28,774 nt of DNA from Verrucomicrobia bacterium SCGC AAA164-M04 (GCA_000383735.1 KB912104.1:15494-44267); one strand, 5' to 3'; positions 16,674 to 25,255 are shown, numbered from the stretch's first letter. Notes: a model not told the origin generated them from the sequence alone. A program made the numbers and translations.

Positions 16674-17408
16674 TTAAAACAGACTCCCTTGGCCTCCATC
16701 ATCATTCTTTCGAGCCGGAGCTCCCAATTTTTTCACACCTTCCTGACGAATTCCAAGAGTGGCGATTTCATAAACTACCCTTTTGCGACCCTTGCCGGTT
16801 GAAACCTCAGTCCGCGCAATCTTCGTTCCCAGCAACTGCTCCATCATTTGGACCTCCATTCGCACTGCGTTGGGATAAACTTCATAAATTTTCTTCAATG
16901 GATTATGAAATTCCTCAATTCGAAAACCGGTCTCCGCATCATAGTGGCACTTACTAAACCACCCCGACTTATCGCGAATATCAGCCAACCGAGTTGCTTT
17001 TTCGACCATCGATTTTCCGGCTCTAACCTTAGGTTGCCATTGCCCTCTCAAAACCTGAAAGTGATGGAATAAAAGTTTTTCGGGCGCCGAATCCCCGTAA
17101 AGTTGTTTGACACCCTCCAAAACCGCTAGAGTCAGACCCACTCCAGCTTCCGGAAAAAGAGCATTACATTTCGGAGTCAATCGATAGAGTTTTTCAGGGC
17201 GTCCCACCTCTTTTTTTGCTCGCGGGATCCGCCATTCTTCCAAATATCCTAGCTCCGCTAGTTTCAAGCAATGCTGCTTCACTCCCATATAACTCATTTT
17301 GAGCTCTCTTGATAAATCAGAGACAGGCATTCCGTCTGAGACTTTGATCGCCTCCAGAATAGCCGCCCAGGACGCACGCATCGTCTCTCTATGTGCTCCA
17401 AAAAACAT
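16674..17408 (-). CDS. SufR/ArsR-type helix-turn-helix regulator
   Basis: A 244-residue protein. The winged helix spans about 10-80: ILEAIKVSDGMPVSDLSREL, MSYMGVKQHCLKLAELGYL as recognition helix, and the wing KKEVGRPEKLYRLTPK, typical of the COG2345 group that includes SufR. In the C-terminal effector domain the segment FHNPLKKIYEVYPNAVRMEV (about 167-186) aligns by eye with the SufR region that begins HNC and carries iron-sulfur ligands. Here the Cys positions are Pro, Ala and others. The three Cys present (47, 81, 154) lie elsewhere, so cluster binding as in SufR is doubtful. It is divergent from the sulfatase gene, with 94 bases between, and the overlapping palindromes at 17449-17469 are a likely binding site. 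Met10 (17381) is an alternative start. Confidence 0.8.
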   Translation of the reverse strand: MFFGAHRETMRASWAAILEAIKVSDGMPVSDLSRELKMSYMGVKQHCLKLAELGYLEEWRIPRAKKEVGRPEKLYRLTPKCNALFPEAGVGLTLAVLEGVKQLYGDSAPEKLLFHHFQVLRGQWQPKVRAGKSMVEKATRLADIRDKSGWFSKCHYDAETGFRIEEFHNPLKKIYEVYPNAVRMEVQMMEQLLGTKIARTEVSTGKGRKRVVYEIATLGIRQEGVKKLGAPARKNDDGGQGSLF

Positions 17409-17448
17409 TAGGTATGCCAGAAACTAGGCTCCGACCTTGAATTCGGGA

Positions 17449-17469
17449 ATCTTAATTTTAAGATCTTAA
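17449..17469. promoter_or_regulatory. Overlapping palindromes between regulator and sulfatase: candidate operator
   Basis: ATCTTAA (17449-17455), two T's, TTAAGAT (17458-17464), then ATCTTAA again (17463-17469). The first pair is an inverted repeat with 7-bp arms, and TTAAGATCTTAA (17458-17469) is a perfect 12-bp palindrome. Three half-sites of one heptamer sit midway between divergent genes, one of which is a DNA-binding regulator. The site ends 33 bases before the sulfatase ATG, next to a TTGCAT box at 17473. Confidence 0.6.
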
Positions 17470-17502
17470 CAGTTGCATCCGTATCAAAGAACCTAAACTT
17501 TC

Positions 17503-19680
17503 ATGAAACACCTTCTCACCTTTACTGCTGGGCTCACGCTCGCTCTCTCAGGAGCGGATCGCCCGAATATCCTTTTCATCTTCTCAGATGATCACGCCCC
17601 AAATGCCATTTCGTGCTATCCAGGCGGACTTTTCGACGAAATCGCTCCGACCAAAGGCATAGACCGGATCGCTCGCGAGGGGATGCGCTTTGACCGATCC
17701 TACTGCACCAATGCGATATGCGGGCCTTCGCGTGCCTCCATTCTCACAGGAAAACACAGCCACCTAAACGGCTTCATCGATAATAATTCTTCTTACTTCG
17801 ATGGCCTCCAAACCACTTTCCCCGATCTACTCCGCCAAGCCGGCTACACCACCGCAATGATCGGAAAGTGGCATCTCCACTCCAATCCTATCGGCTTCGA
17901 CTACTGGGAAATCCTGCCCGGGCAAGGGGCTTACTATAATCCTGACTTCATTCAGATGGACAATACGCGTAAGCGTTTCCAAGGCCACTGTAATGACCTT
18001 GTGACTCAAAAAGGCCTCACCTGGCTCAAGCAGGCTGCTGACTCAAAAAAACCATTCATGGCAATGGTCCAATACAAGGCTCCCCACCGGAACTGGGCAC
18101 CCGCGTTCCGTCACATTAACATGTTTGATGATGTAAACATGCCAGAGCCCGAGACTCTTTTTGATAATTACGAAAACCGTTCTTCCGTCCTCAAGGAACA
18201 CGCAATGGGAATCCAAGACCATATGTCTTGGGGAAATGACATGAAGATGCAGGGTAAGAATCTGTTCCCAAGCCACTTCACTGGCGGCCCTGGCAACGGC
18301 CAATTTAATCGGCTCTCCGATCAAGATAAGAAGACTTTCATCTCTGCTTACGAGGACGAAAACAAGCAATTCATCAAAGATATGAGAGCTGGAAAGCTCG
18401 ACCAAAAAGCGATCACAAGCTGGAAGTATCAGCGATATATAAAGGACTACCTTGCCGTTATTCAGTCCATGGACGAAGGGATCGCCAAGATCCTAAACCA
18501 CCTCGACAATTCGGGTCTCGCTGAAAACACCATTGTTATCTACTCGTCAGACCAGGGCTTCTATCTTGGCGAGCATGGCTGGTACGATAAACGCTGGATG
18601 TTTGAAGAATCACTTATGATGCCCTTTGTTGTTCGCTGGCCCGGAAAGATTAAGCCAGGCTCTGTATCCAATACTATCATCCAAAATATCGACTATGGCC
18701 CCACCTTCCTAGAACTCGCTGGTGCTAAAATCCCGGAAAGCATGCAGGGCAAATCACTTGTTCCCATTTTTAAAGCGGCCGGTAAAAAGCCTAAAGGATG
18801 GCGTGATTCCATCTACTACCGTTACTCCGGCGAGCGTACTCATAACGTAGCCGCCCACGACGGAGTCCGAACTGCAGATCACAAGATCTTCTGGGTCCCC
18901 AAGACCAAAGAATACCAACTTTTCGACATGAAGAAGGATCCACAGGAAATGAAATCGGTCCACAATGATCCAGCCTATGCCGCCGTCTTCAACAAAATGA
19001 AGCAAGAACTCGATTCTGCTCGTAAAAAATATCGCGTCCACTCCGCTATTATCGGCGAGCCACGCGAGGATGAATGGTGGATGAAACGTCACCAATCGAT
19101 GAATAAAAACGCCAAGAAACCACACGACCTTCTCTTTATCGGCGACTCTATCACTCAAGGCTGGGAAGGTTCGGGTAAAGGGACCTGGGAAAAATATTAC
19201 GGCAATCGCAAGGCTCTCAACTTAGGAATCTCAGGGGACCGTACTGAACACGTGATCTGGCGTTTAGATAATGGGAATCTCCGAAACCAGAAAAAAGCAA
19301 AGGCAGCCGTTGTCATGATTGGCACGAATAACACGGGGCATATCATGCAAGATCCAACTGAAGTTCGTGATGGCGTTGAACGAATCGTTTCCACACTCCG
19401 GGCCCGTTGCCCGCAGGCAAAAATCCTTCTCCTCGGCGTCTTCCCTCGCGGGGTGAAACCCGATGATGCCAAACGGAAGAACAACCTTGAAATCAACAAG
19501 TTGATCTCGAAACTCCACAACGGAGAGCGGATTCACTACTTAGACATTTCAGATAAATTCCTTACCGCCGAGGGCATCCTCACCAAGCAAGTGATGCCAG
19601 ACGCCCTCCACCCAAGACAGAAGGGTTACGAAATTTGGGCGGAGGCGATCGAGCCCAAGCTCAAGGAATTTGGGCTCTAA
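17503..19680 (+). CDS. Secreted sulfatase fused to an SGNH esterase domain
   Basis: A 725-residue protein with a short signal peptide (LLTFTAGLTLALSGA). Residues 20-510 form a type I sulfatase: metal Asp29-Asp30 in IFSDDHA, and CGPSR with Cys73, the residue converted to formylglycine. GKWHLH follows (Lys122, His124), then SSDQGFYLGEHGWYDK (about 350). Residues about 540-725 are an SGNH/GDSL hydrolase: GDSITQGW (Ser549), NLGISGDRT, GTNNTGH, and DALHP with Asp700 and His703. All four SGNH blocks are present. The predicted job is to remove sulfate and an acyl group from the same extracellular glycan; the glycan is not identifiable. No formylglycine-generating enzyme gene lies in the window. It diverges from the SufR-like regulator. 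Confidence 0.93.
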   Translation: MKHLLTFTAGLTLALSGADRPNILFIFSDDHAPNAISCYPGGLFDEIAPTKGIDRIAREGMRFDRSYCTNAICGPSRASILTGKHSHLNGFIDNNSSYFDGLQTTFPDLLRQAGYTTAMIGKWHLHSNPIGFDYWEILPGQGAYYNPDFIQMDNTRKRFQGHCNDLVTQKGLTWLKQAADSKKPFMAMVQYKAPHRNWAPAFRHINMFDDVNMPEPETLFDNYENRSSVLKEHAMGIQDHMSWGNDMKMQGKNLFPSHFTGGPGNGQFNRLSDQDKKTFISAYEDENKQFIKDMRAGKLDQKAITSWKYQRYIKDYLAVIQSMDEGIAKILNHLDNSGLAENTIVIYSSDQGFYLGEHGWYDKRWMFEESLMMPFVVRWPGKIKPGSVSNTIIQNIDYGPTFLELAGAKIPESMQGKSLVPIFKAAGKKPKGWRDSIYYRYSGERTHNVAAHDGVRTADHKIFWVPKTKEYQLFDMKKDPQEMKSVHNDPAYAAVFNKMKQELDSARKKYRVHSAIIGEPREDEWWMKRHQSMNKNAKKPHDLLFIGDSITQGWEGSGKGTWEKYYGNRKALNLGISGDRTEHVIWRLDNGNLRNQKKAKAAVVMIGTNNTGHIMQDPTEVRDGVERIVSTLRARCPQAKILLLGVFPRGVKPDDAKRKNNLEINKLISKLHNGERIHYLDISDKFLTAEGILTKQVMPDALHPRQKGYEIWAEAIEPKLKEFGL

Positions 19681-19776
19681 CGCTTGAGATGCCACTTTTA
19701 ACGATCTGTGAAGGTCGAGAAGACAGCCACGCGCCTTAACGGAAGAATAATCCTTTCACGTCTGATAGGAATTCTC

Positions 19777-19813
19777 GGGGGCTGTTAGCGCTCGAAAGCG
19801 CGGCCTAGGCCCC
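19777..19813. repeat. GC-rich hairpin downstream of the sulfatase gene
   Basis: GGGGC (19778-19782) can pair with GCCCC (19809-19813) around an inner stem-loop GCGCT-CGAA-AGCGC (19788-19801). GGCCTAGGCC (19802-19811) is itself a palindrome. No T-run follows. It may end the sulfatase transcript or be a mobile palindrome. The rest of 19681-19847 shows nothing else. Confidence 0.4.
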
Positions 19814-19847
19814 AAGCCAATCTGTTAAAGCCCACGAAACGGCTTCT

Positions 19848-19875
19848 TTGACATCTCTCCATTCATACCTAGACT
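19848..19875 (+). promoter_or_regulatory. Promoter of kamA
   Basis: TTGACA (19848-19853), 16 bases, TAGACT (19870-19875). Transcription would start near 19882, only about three bases before the GTG at 19885, so the message would be almost leaderless. It has the same layout as the ppdK promoter (TTGACA, 16 bases, TAGAGT). Confidence 0.6.
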
Positions 19876-19884
19876 AAAAGCAAC

Positions 19885-21045
19885 GTGAGCAACATCTCCT
19901 TCACCTCCTCCGCGCCTGGATATTGGGCAAATGAAGACATTCCCCACGAAGACTGGAATTCAGCCAAATGGCAGTTGAAAAATTGTGTTTCATCGCTCGC
20001 TGATATCGAAAAACATCTCAGGCTCTGCGAAGAAGAGCGTGCAGGGATCCTCCTCACCGGCACCAAACTTGCCACGTCTGTTACCCCGCACTATTTCAAC
20101 CTCATTCACCCGACCGACCCGGATTGTCCAATTCGACGTCAAGTGATTCCCCGCATCGAAGAAACTCACACTGACCCGTCCGAGATGGCTGATCCTTGCG
20201 GCGAAGACTCACACATGCCGGTTCCCGGACTCGTCCATCGCTATCCAGATCGCGTTTTATTTCTGGTGACCGACCGTTGCGCGTCTTATTGCCGCTATTG
20301 CACTCGATCGCGCGTCGTTTCCGGAGTTTCCGATCAAAAACTAGAAACCCAGTGGGAGCTGGCGATCGATTATCTCAAAAGGACTCCCCAAGTGCGTGAT
20401 GTCCTTCTTTCTGGTGGTGACCCCCTTCTCTTTTCGGATGCGAAGCTCGAGAAACTCCTCACAAAACTCCACGCGATCCCCCATATTCAATTTATTCGCA
20501 TCGGTTCACGCATCCCAATCTTTCTACCACAGCGTATCACACCAGAGCTCTGCGCGATGCTCCGAAAGTTCCATCCACTCTTTATCTCAATCCACACCAA
20601 CCACCCAAAGGAACTTACGACTGAGGTTCACGAAGCACTTGGTCGTTTAGCTGACGCAGGCGTGATGATGGGGAATCAATCCGTCCTTCTCGACAAGGTA
20701 AATGACTCGGTCGAAGTTCAGAAAGAACTCGTTCAGAAACTTCTAATGTGTCGGGTCCGACCCTATTATCTTTATCAAGGCGATTTAATAAAGGGCACAG
20801 CCCACCTACGGACTAGCATCTCCAAGGGGATCAAAATCATCGAAGGCTTACGCGGGCACACATCCGGATACGCCATCCCCCAATATGTTATCGATGCTCC
20901 GGGAGGTGGAGGGAAAATTCCTATCAACCCTGAATATATCGTGGAGTCCAACGATGAACGAACTGTGCTTCGTAATTACGAAGGCAAGGAATTCGTTTAT
21001 TCCGAATCAAAATCAGCACCGAAATTAGCACCTCTTCCGCTGTGA
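19885..21045 (+). CDS. kamA: L-lysine 2,3-aminomutase (radical SAM, PLP)
   Basis: A 386-residue protein that should convert L-lysine to beta-lysine. The iron-sulfur/SAM motif is CASYCRYC (Cys132, 136, 139). PLP and lysine sites match KamA: Lys344 in PGGGGK (PLP), Asp300 in YQGDL and Asp337 in VIDAPGG (substrate amine), within LRGHTSGYAIPQYVIDAPGG. The two Asp residues favour true lysine aminomutase over EpmB, which is also shorter. No beta-lysine acetyltransferase (ablB) or lysine-fermentation gene is adjacent, so the use of beta-lysine (osmolyte, EF-P modification, other) is open. The start is GTG 19885 with a promoter immediately upstream. It is followed by a two-way terminator and convergent with the TPR operon. 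Confidence 0.93.
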   Translation: MSNISFTSSAPGYWANEDIPHEDWNSAKWQLKNCVSSLADIEKHLRLCEEERAGILLTGTKLATSVTPHYFNLIHPTDPDCPIRRQVIPRIEETHTDPSEMADPCGEDSHMPVPGLVHRYPDRVLFLVTDRCASYCRYCTRSRVVSGVSDQKLETQWELAIDYLKRTPQVRDVLLSGGDPLLFSDAKLEKLLTKLHAIPHIQFIRIGSRIPIFLPQRITPELCAMLRKFHPLFISIHTNHPKELTTEVHEALGRLADAGVMMGNQSVLLDKVNDSVEVQKELVQKLLMCRVRPYYLYQGDLIKGTAHLRTSISKGIKIIEGLRGHTSGYAIPQYVIDAPGGGGKIPINPEYIVESNDERTVLRNYEGKEFVYSESKSAPKLAPLPL

Positions 21046-21094
21046 GATCAGGCAATTGATCTCACCGTAATTTCACCACTCGCATTCCACAAAA

Positions 21095-21123
21095 AACGGC
21101 GGATCTTCCTCGGAACCGCCGTT
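21095..21123. terminator. Bidirectional terminator between kamA and the TPR operon
   Basis: AACGGCGG (21095-21102) pairs with CCGCCGTT (21116-21123). TTGTTTTTA follows on the plus side, and an A-run (21091-21096) gives a U-tract on the minus side. Confidence 0.9.
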
Positions 21124-21147
21124 GTTTTTAAGTCTTAAGCAGTCGCT

Positions 21148-22062
21148 CTATCTGTTCTTAGGAGGATACTTGAGGAAGGTCTTGTACTTGGACGGGACAC
21201 TTTCGCCAGAACCCAGAACTTTATCCCAAAGCTTAAGGAGGGCGGTCGCTTCCTTGATGAGTGCCGCGCCATTTGAATCGTCGCTGTAATCCTCCGTTGA
21301 ATAAAGCTCCATTGCAGTCTTAACATCTTCGTGATCAAGGATGATGCGGAGGCAATTCAGCGCCGACTTCCGAGTGATCTCCTCAGAGGCAGCGAAGTCA
21401 GCAACAAAGGCATTATTATAAGCATTGAGAGCCTTCACGGGTTGACCAGCGCCCTCAAGCGCCAATCCATGACAATAAGCAATCTGTCCTCGCAAGTTAC
21501 CAGGCAACTTGGCTCCACGCCATTTTTCATCGCGGCAAATCGCGTCAAGACGGTTCCAGCTTTTAGTGCGGACTGCATCCCAAAAAACACCATAGATTTC
21601 ATACTGCTTTTTTTGGAACTTGTAGAGAAGGTTGTCGGGCGCAAATTTTGCTGCCAGCTCAGCGAGCTTCTCCAGATCCTCAAGACGCCGATAGCATTCC
21701 ATTTCGTAAAAAGAGGCCATAGTAGCGGGATTACCTTTCACCTCGATCAGCGTGTCATATTCCTCAACACAGGCAGCAAACTTGGGTGCGGCATCGCGGT
21801 AGTTTCGGCTTTTGTAGAGCTCAAGAGCTTCAGTAAACTCAGGCGCTTGCAGGAAATAGACCGAGCAACTGAGAAGACTCTGCTCCCGCTTCACTAGAGT
21901 CTCCTGGGTTTCACGCCAGAGGAACTTTGATTTCGTAGCATCCATCATCCACCCGGTGAAGGTATCCTCATCAGTGACGATTAGAATCCGGGCCTCTTTT
22001 GCCCCAGACAAAGGGGCGAAACTGGCGGAGAGAAAGAGGGCTGCAGTAAGAATTTTTTTCAT
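21148..22062 (-). CDS. Secreted TPR-repeat protein (last gene of the exb operon)
   Basis: A 304-residue protein. The start at 22062 (MKKILTAALFLSASFAPLSGAKEA) gives a clean signal peptide; a longer reading to 22080 adds six residues. The mature part is helical with TPR-like pairs, for example ALELYKSRNYRDAAPKFAAC, MECYRRLEDLEKLAELAAKF and GLALEGAGQPVKALNAYNNA, the last the clearest repeat. No enzymatic motif is seen. It starts 34 bases after the stop of the large TPR gene and ends at a terminator, so it closes the operon. By position it is a partner of the large TPR protein and possibly of the ExbB/ExbD motor. Confidence 0.75.
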   Translation of the reverse strand: MKKILTAALFLSASFAPLSGAKEARILIVTDEDTFTGWMMDATKSKFLWRETQETLVKREQSLLSCSVYFLQAPEFTEALELYKSRNYRDAAPKFAACVEEYDTLIEVKGNPATMASFYEMECYRRLEDLEKLAELAAKFAPDNLLYKFQKKQYEIYGVFWDAVRTKSWNRLDAICRDEKWRGAKLPGNLRGQIAYCHGLALEGAGQPVKALNAYNNAFVADFAASEEITRKSALNCLRIILDHEDVKTAMELYSTEDYSDDSNGAALIKEATALLKLWDKVLGSGESVPSKYKTFLKYPPKNR

Positions 22063-22096
22063 ATCTTTTGATCCGTTCAATTTTCACTAGATTAAT

Positions 22097-25000
22097 TCAC
22101 TCATCTTCTGGCTCCACGACTTTGGTGATGTCGGAAAGCGCCTCATAGGACTCAGTCAACTGAAGCACTTCATCCCACATCTCTTTCTCCTTCTTAGTAG
22201 CTTTCTTGACAGCCTGCGAGGTCATCTTGAGATACTTATAGCCACCCTCATAAGCATACTGGCGATCGCTCTTACCTTTGGTGGTTCCACCCCGCTTCCA
22301 GAGAATTTCCATCCAGCGTTTCATGGCAGGAGAAGAAAACCTGATTGTTCCCATGCTGGAAATCCACACCTGCTGGTAAGCGGTCAATGCATCATCAACA
22401 CGCCCCGCCTCACGATGCGAATCAGCAAGTAACATCCGGCAATCAACCGCGTAACGGCGGAACCCATCAGTCTCAAGATACTCCTTGGCAGTAGCAATCG
22501 CCGCATCGTAGGCATCATTATCAGCGTGGATGCTAGCCGTGAGATAAAGAGCTTCCTCTCTCTCTCCACTGTCATCGGAATCATCATTAACCCGCTTCAG
22601 GAGCTTGATCGCCTCGCTCTTCTGAGCTGAGGTGCCCTTCGCGTAAACGTCGGCTAGTCCAAAGATCGCAGCGAACATATGAGATTGATCGGAACGACTA
22701 AGCGCTTCCTGGTAATAGACTTCAGCAGCTTGCGGTTGAGTCGTCTTGCGAATAAAATCACCAACCCTGACGAGAATAAAGTTAGAGAGATCTTTCGGTT
22801 TGAAGTCCCTTTGAAGCTCCTGGAAGAGAGTTTCGATCATCGCCTTTCCATCACGAATCTGAGCCGCCTCCTTTTCTGGATCTGAAGACTCTATGACTTT
22901 CTCAAACACTCCGATAATCGCGATACGTAGAAGTGCCCGAGTGGCCATATCACGGGAATCAATTCCCGGGAACGAGTAGTAGTGATCTTTAAGCTCCTTG
23001 GGAGTCTTTTCTTCAAGATATTCCTCGGTGTAAGAACCAATAGACTCCTCAAGCCCAGGTGTGCCGGGTTCCTTAGCAATCCCAGAAATGACTGTTTGAA
23101 GACGCTTAAGGGCTTCCTCAATTTTTCCAACTTTCCGCATTCCCGGAATGCCAGCGACCGCGACCTTTGCTTTGAAAGGTGATTCGTTTCCATACTCTTC
23201 CCAGAACTTATTATAGTATGGAACAGCTTCCGCAACGCGTGGATTTTCCACTTTGCCAATCTTGGCCTTACCGATGAGTGAGGTGAGGTAGAAGAGACAC
23301 TCTCCTGAAACGAGATCGTTTTTCTTCTGCTCGGCTAGCTCGAGAGCCATAAGATAGTATTTCTCGGCTTCTTCGGGCTTTTTCAGCCCTTCGAGAATAT
23401 TACCCTTCAGAGCAAGATTCTGCTCCATCACAGAAACGCCAGGAAACTGAGTCTCAACCCGAGTCACCTTCTCAAGGGCGGGTTCGTATTCACTCTCTGC
23501 ATAGTAGCAGTTCGCACGATCAAACAGGGCAAATGGGTAATAAACGTTACTCTTAGGGTCAGGATAGTTCTCAAAGAACTTATCGAGAAGTTCGGCAGAT
23601 TTAGTCCATTCCTGAAGACGTGAATAGTTGGCGGCCTGAAAGTAGGAAGTAGCCATAATACGAAGCTTGTCTCCCTCTTTCTTATTCTTGCCGTAGGAGG
23701 ACATATATTCATTTAGGTACTCTTGAGCTTCAACGAATTGACCAAGATAGTGCTTACTTCCACCGAGAACAAAGAGGCAGACATCATGCTGCTTAGATGG
23801 CTTCGTTAGTTTAGGCAGCATCACTTCAGCAACTTCGATACACTTTTCATATTCTCCGTTAAAGAAAAGGCTAGTGAGCATCATGCGGCGCACTTCATTG
23901 ACATACTTGCTCTTAGGGAAGTCCTTGAGAAAAATTGAACCATAATGCTCGGTGGTAAGGACCTCACCGATCAAAGCCGAGGTTCGGACAAGGTTATAAA
24001 GGTTATTTTCACGCCCCGCACCTACCTTCCCATCACGCATCACTTTGGCATTCGGAAAATAGAGCTCCATTTGTTCATAAACCGCGAAGGCGCCTCGCAC
24101 ATTTCCGTCCTCCTCGTGAAGAACAGCAGTGTTGAGGTAGGCATATACCTCATTCACCTTGCCGCTCGTATCGGCCGTTTCGAGCTCAGCAAAATCTGCG
24201 TCCAACTCACCTTTTTTAACGATCATCGAGCCATCGCGAATGGTGCGGTCGTAGCTTGAAAGCATTGCAAGGCGACCTTTGATATCATCAATCGCAGCAA
24301 CTGTGCTGGGAACAAGCGCGTAGAGTTCAAAGGTTGAGCGGATCATCTCAGCCGAGCGGGCGTCCTGAGCAAGCTTCATAAAGAGGGAAGAAAACTCATG
24401 AGCTTCAAATGGCTCCAGTTTGATGTGCGCACGATTTTTGGAGAGGAAGTCGAGAAGTGCGGCTTCATCTTTTTTCTCAATTACAGAAGCCACCATTGTA
24501 TTGAAAGCCGCCATAATACCCTTGTTGGGGGTAGGAAAAGTCACTTTGTTCTGAATCGCGGTCTCGAGATACTTGTTACCCTCAGAAATCTTATTCAACT
24601 TGTAATGGTTGATGGCCATATTGATGAAATAGACTCCCTTTTCATAACGATCACGGGTTGGGTCACGTTCCTCGAGAAATTTCTTATACATGCGAATGGA
24701 GGTTGCCCACTCCTCTGCCCCTTTGGCTGCGTGCCCCCACATGAGCAGCGAGAGCTTGTTATACATGTTCTTGCTGGGAGCATCCCCTTCCTTGGGCTTG
24801 GTGTTTGGATAGCGCTTATAACACTTCTCAAACGATTTCATTGCGTCCCCAAACATGCCGAGTTTGATTTCGCAATAGCCCCGATGATACCAGAACCAAC
24901 CAAAGCGTGGCCCATAAAGCTGGGGAGCCCTAGAATCATAAGCATTAGTCGCTTTAACAAGAATCGCCTGGGCTTCGGCCCACTTACCGGATTTCATGGC

Positions 25001-25117
25001 TGCTAGAGCGTCTTTGTTCATGTCGCCGATGGAGGCACCAAAACTTGTATTGAACAAAGCAACGAAGGCGAAAATGGCGAGGGCCAGTTTTCGTGGAATG
25101 GATTGGATTGAATTCAT
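22097..25117 (-). CDS. Very large periplasmic TPR-repeat protein of the exb operon
   Basis: A 1006-residue protein from ATG 25117: a signal peptide (KLALAIFAFVALFNTSFGA) and then almost only helical repeats. TPR signatures recur along the length: AMKSGKWAEAQAILVKATNAY, YHRGYCEIKLGMFGDAMKSFEK, CYYAESEYEPALEKVTRVE, ALKGNILEGLKKPEEAEKYY, LADSHREAGRVDDALTAYQQ. There are no membrane segments after the signal, no enzyme motif and a charged Glu-rich end. It follows the second exbD after 138 bases, with a terminator-like hairpin between. In Tol-Pal systems a small TPR protein (CpoB/YbgF) is periplasmic. This one is far larger but may likewise link the proton-driven motor to envelope targets; that is inference. 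The reading to 25192 adds 25 residues before the signal and is rejected. Confidence 0.8.
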   Translation of the reverse strand: MNSIQSIPRKLALAIFAFVALFNTSFGASIGDMNKDALAAMKSGKWAEAQAILVKATNAYDSRAPQLYGPRFGWFWYHRGYCEIKLGMFGDAMKSFEKCYKRYPNTKPKEGDAPSKNMYNKLSLLMWGHAAKGAEEWATSIRMYKKFLEERDPTRDRYEKGVYFINMAINHYKLNKISEGNKYLETAIQNKVTFPTPNKGIMAAFNTMVASVIEKKDEAALLDFLSKNRAHIKLEPFEAHEFSSLFMKLAQDARSAEMIRSTFELYALVPSTVAAIDDIKGRLAMLSSYDRTIRDGSMIVKKGELDADFAELETADTSGKVNEVYAYLNTAVLHEEDGNVRGAFAVYEQMELYFPNAKVMRDGKVGAGRENNLYNLVRTSALIGEVLTTEHYGSIFLKDFPKSKYVNEVRRMMLTSLFFNGEYEKCIEVAEVMLPKLTKPSKQHDVCLFVLGGSKHYLGQFVEAQEYLNEYMSSYGKNKKEGDKLRIMATSYFQAANYSRLQEWTKSAELLDKFFENYPDPKSNVYYPFALFDRANCYYAESEYEPALEKVTRVETQFPGVSVMEQNLALKGNILEGLKKPEEAEKYYLMALELAEQKKNDLVSGECLFYLTSLIGKAKIGKVENPRVAEAVPYYNKFWEEYGNESPFKAKVAVAGIPGMRKVGKIEEALKRLQTVISGIAKEPGTPGLEESIGSYTEEYLEEKTPKELKDHYYSFPGIDSRDMATRALLRIAIIGVFEKVIESSDPEKEAAQIRDGKAMIETLFQELQRDFKPKDLSNFILVRVGDFIRKTTQPQAAEVYYQEALSRSDQSHMFAAIFGLADVYAKGTSAQKSEAIKLLKRVNDDSDDSGEREEALYLTASIHADNDAYDAAIATAKEYLETDGFRRYAVDCRMLLADSHREAGRVDDALTAYQQVWISSMGTIRFSSPAMKRWMEILWKRGGTTKGKSDRQYAYEGGYKYLKMTSQAVKKATKKEKEMWDEVLQLTESYEALSDITKVVEPEDE

Positions 25118-25152
25118 AATTCGCGAGGTGGTGGAAATGGTTTTTGGAAAAA

Positions 25153-25186
25153 GAAAGGCTGAGAGCCAGTGGCTCATCAGCCTTTC
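25153..25186 (-). terminator. Terminator-like hairpin between exbD and the large TPR gene
   Basis: GAAAGGCTGA (25153-25162) pairs with TCAGCCTTTC (25177-25186), and inside it GAGCC (25163-25167) pairs with GGCTC (25171-25175) around AGT, with one bulged A. Read on the minus strand, the 3' arm is followed by TTTTT. It lies within the transcribed unit, 36 bases before the TPR ATG, and leaves no room for a promoter after it. The TPR genes must be read through it or start from a promoter upstream of or overlapping it. Confidence 0.75.
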
Positions 25187-25221
25187 GGGCAAGAGTTAAG
25201 ACGATTGGACTAGAAATTCCT

Positions 25222-25233
25222 TAGAATATTCTA
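25222..25233. promoter_or_regulatory. Perfect 12-bp palindrome downstream of the second exbD
   Basis: TAGAATATTCTA is an exact palindrome, with another TAGAA at 25211-25215. It lies between the stop of the second exbD and the hairpin. It could be an operator or part of a promoter for the TPR genes, but AT-rich palindromes of this size can arise by chance. Confidence 0.3.
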
Positions 25234-25255
25234 GCGAGTCATGAAATGATGAAAA

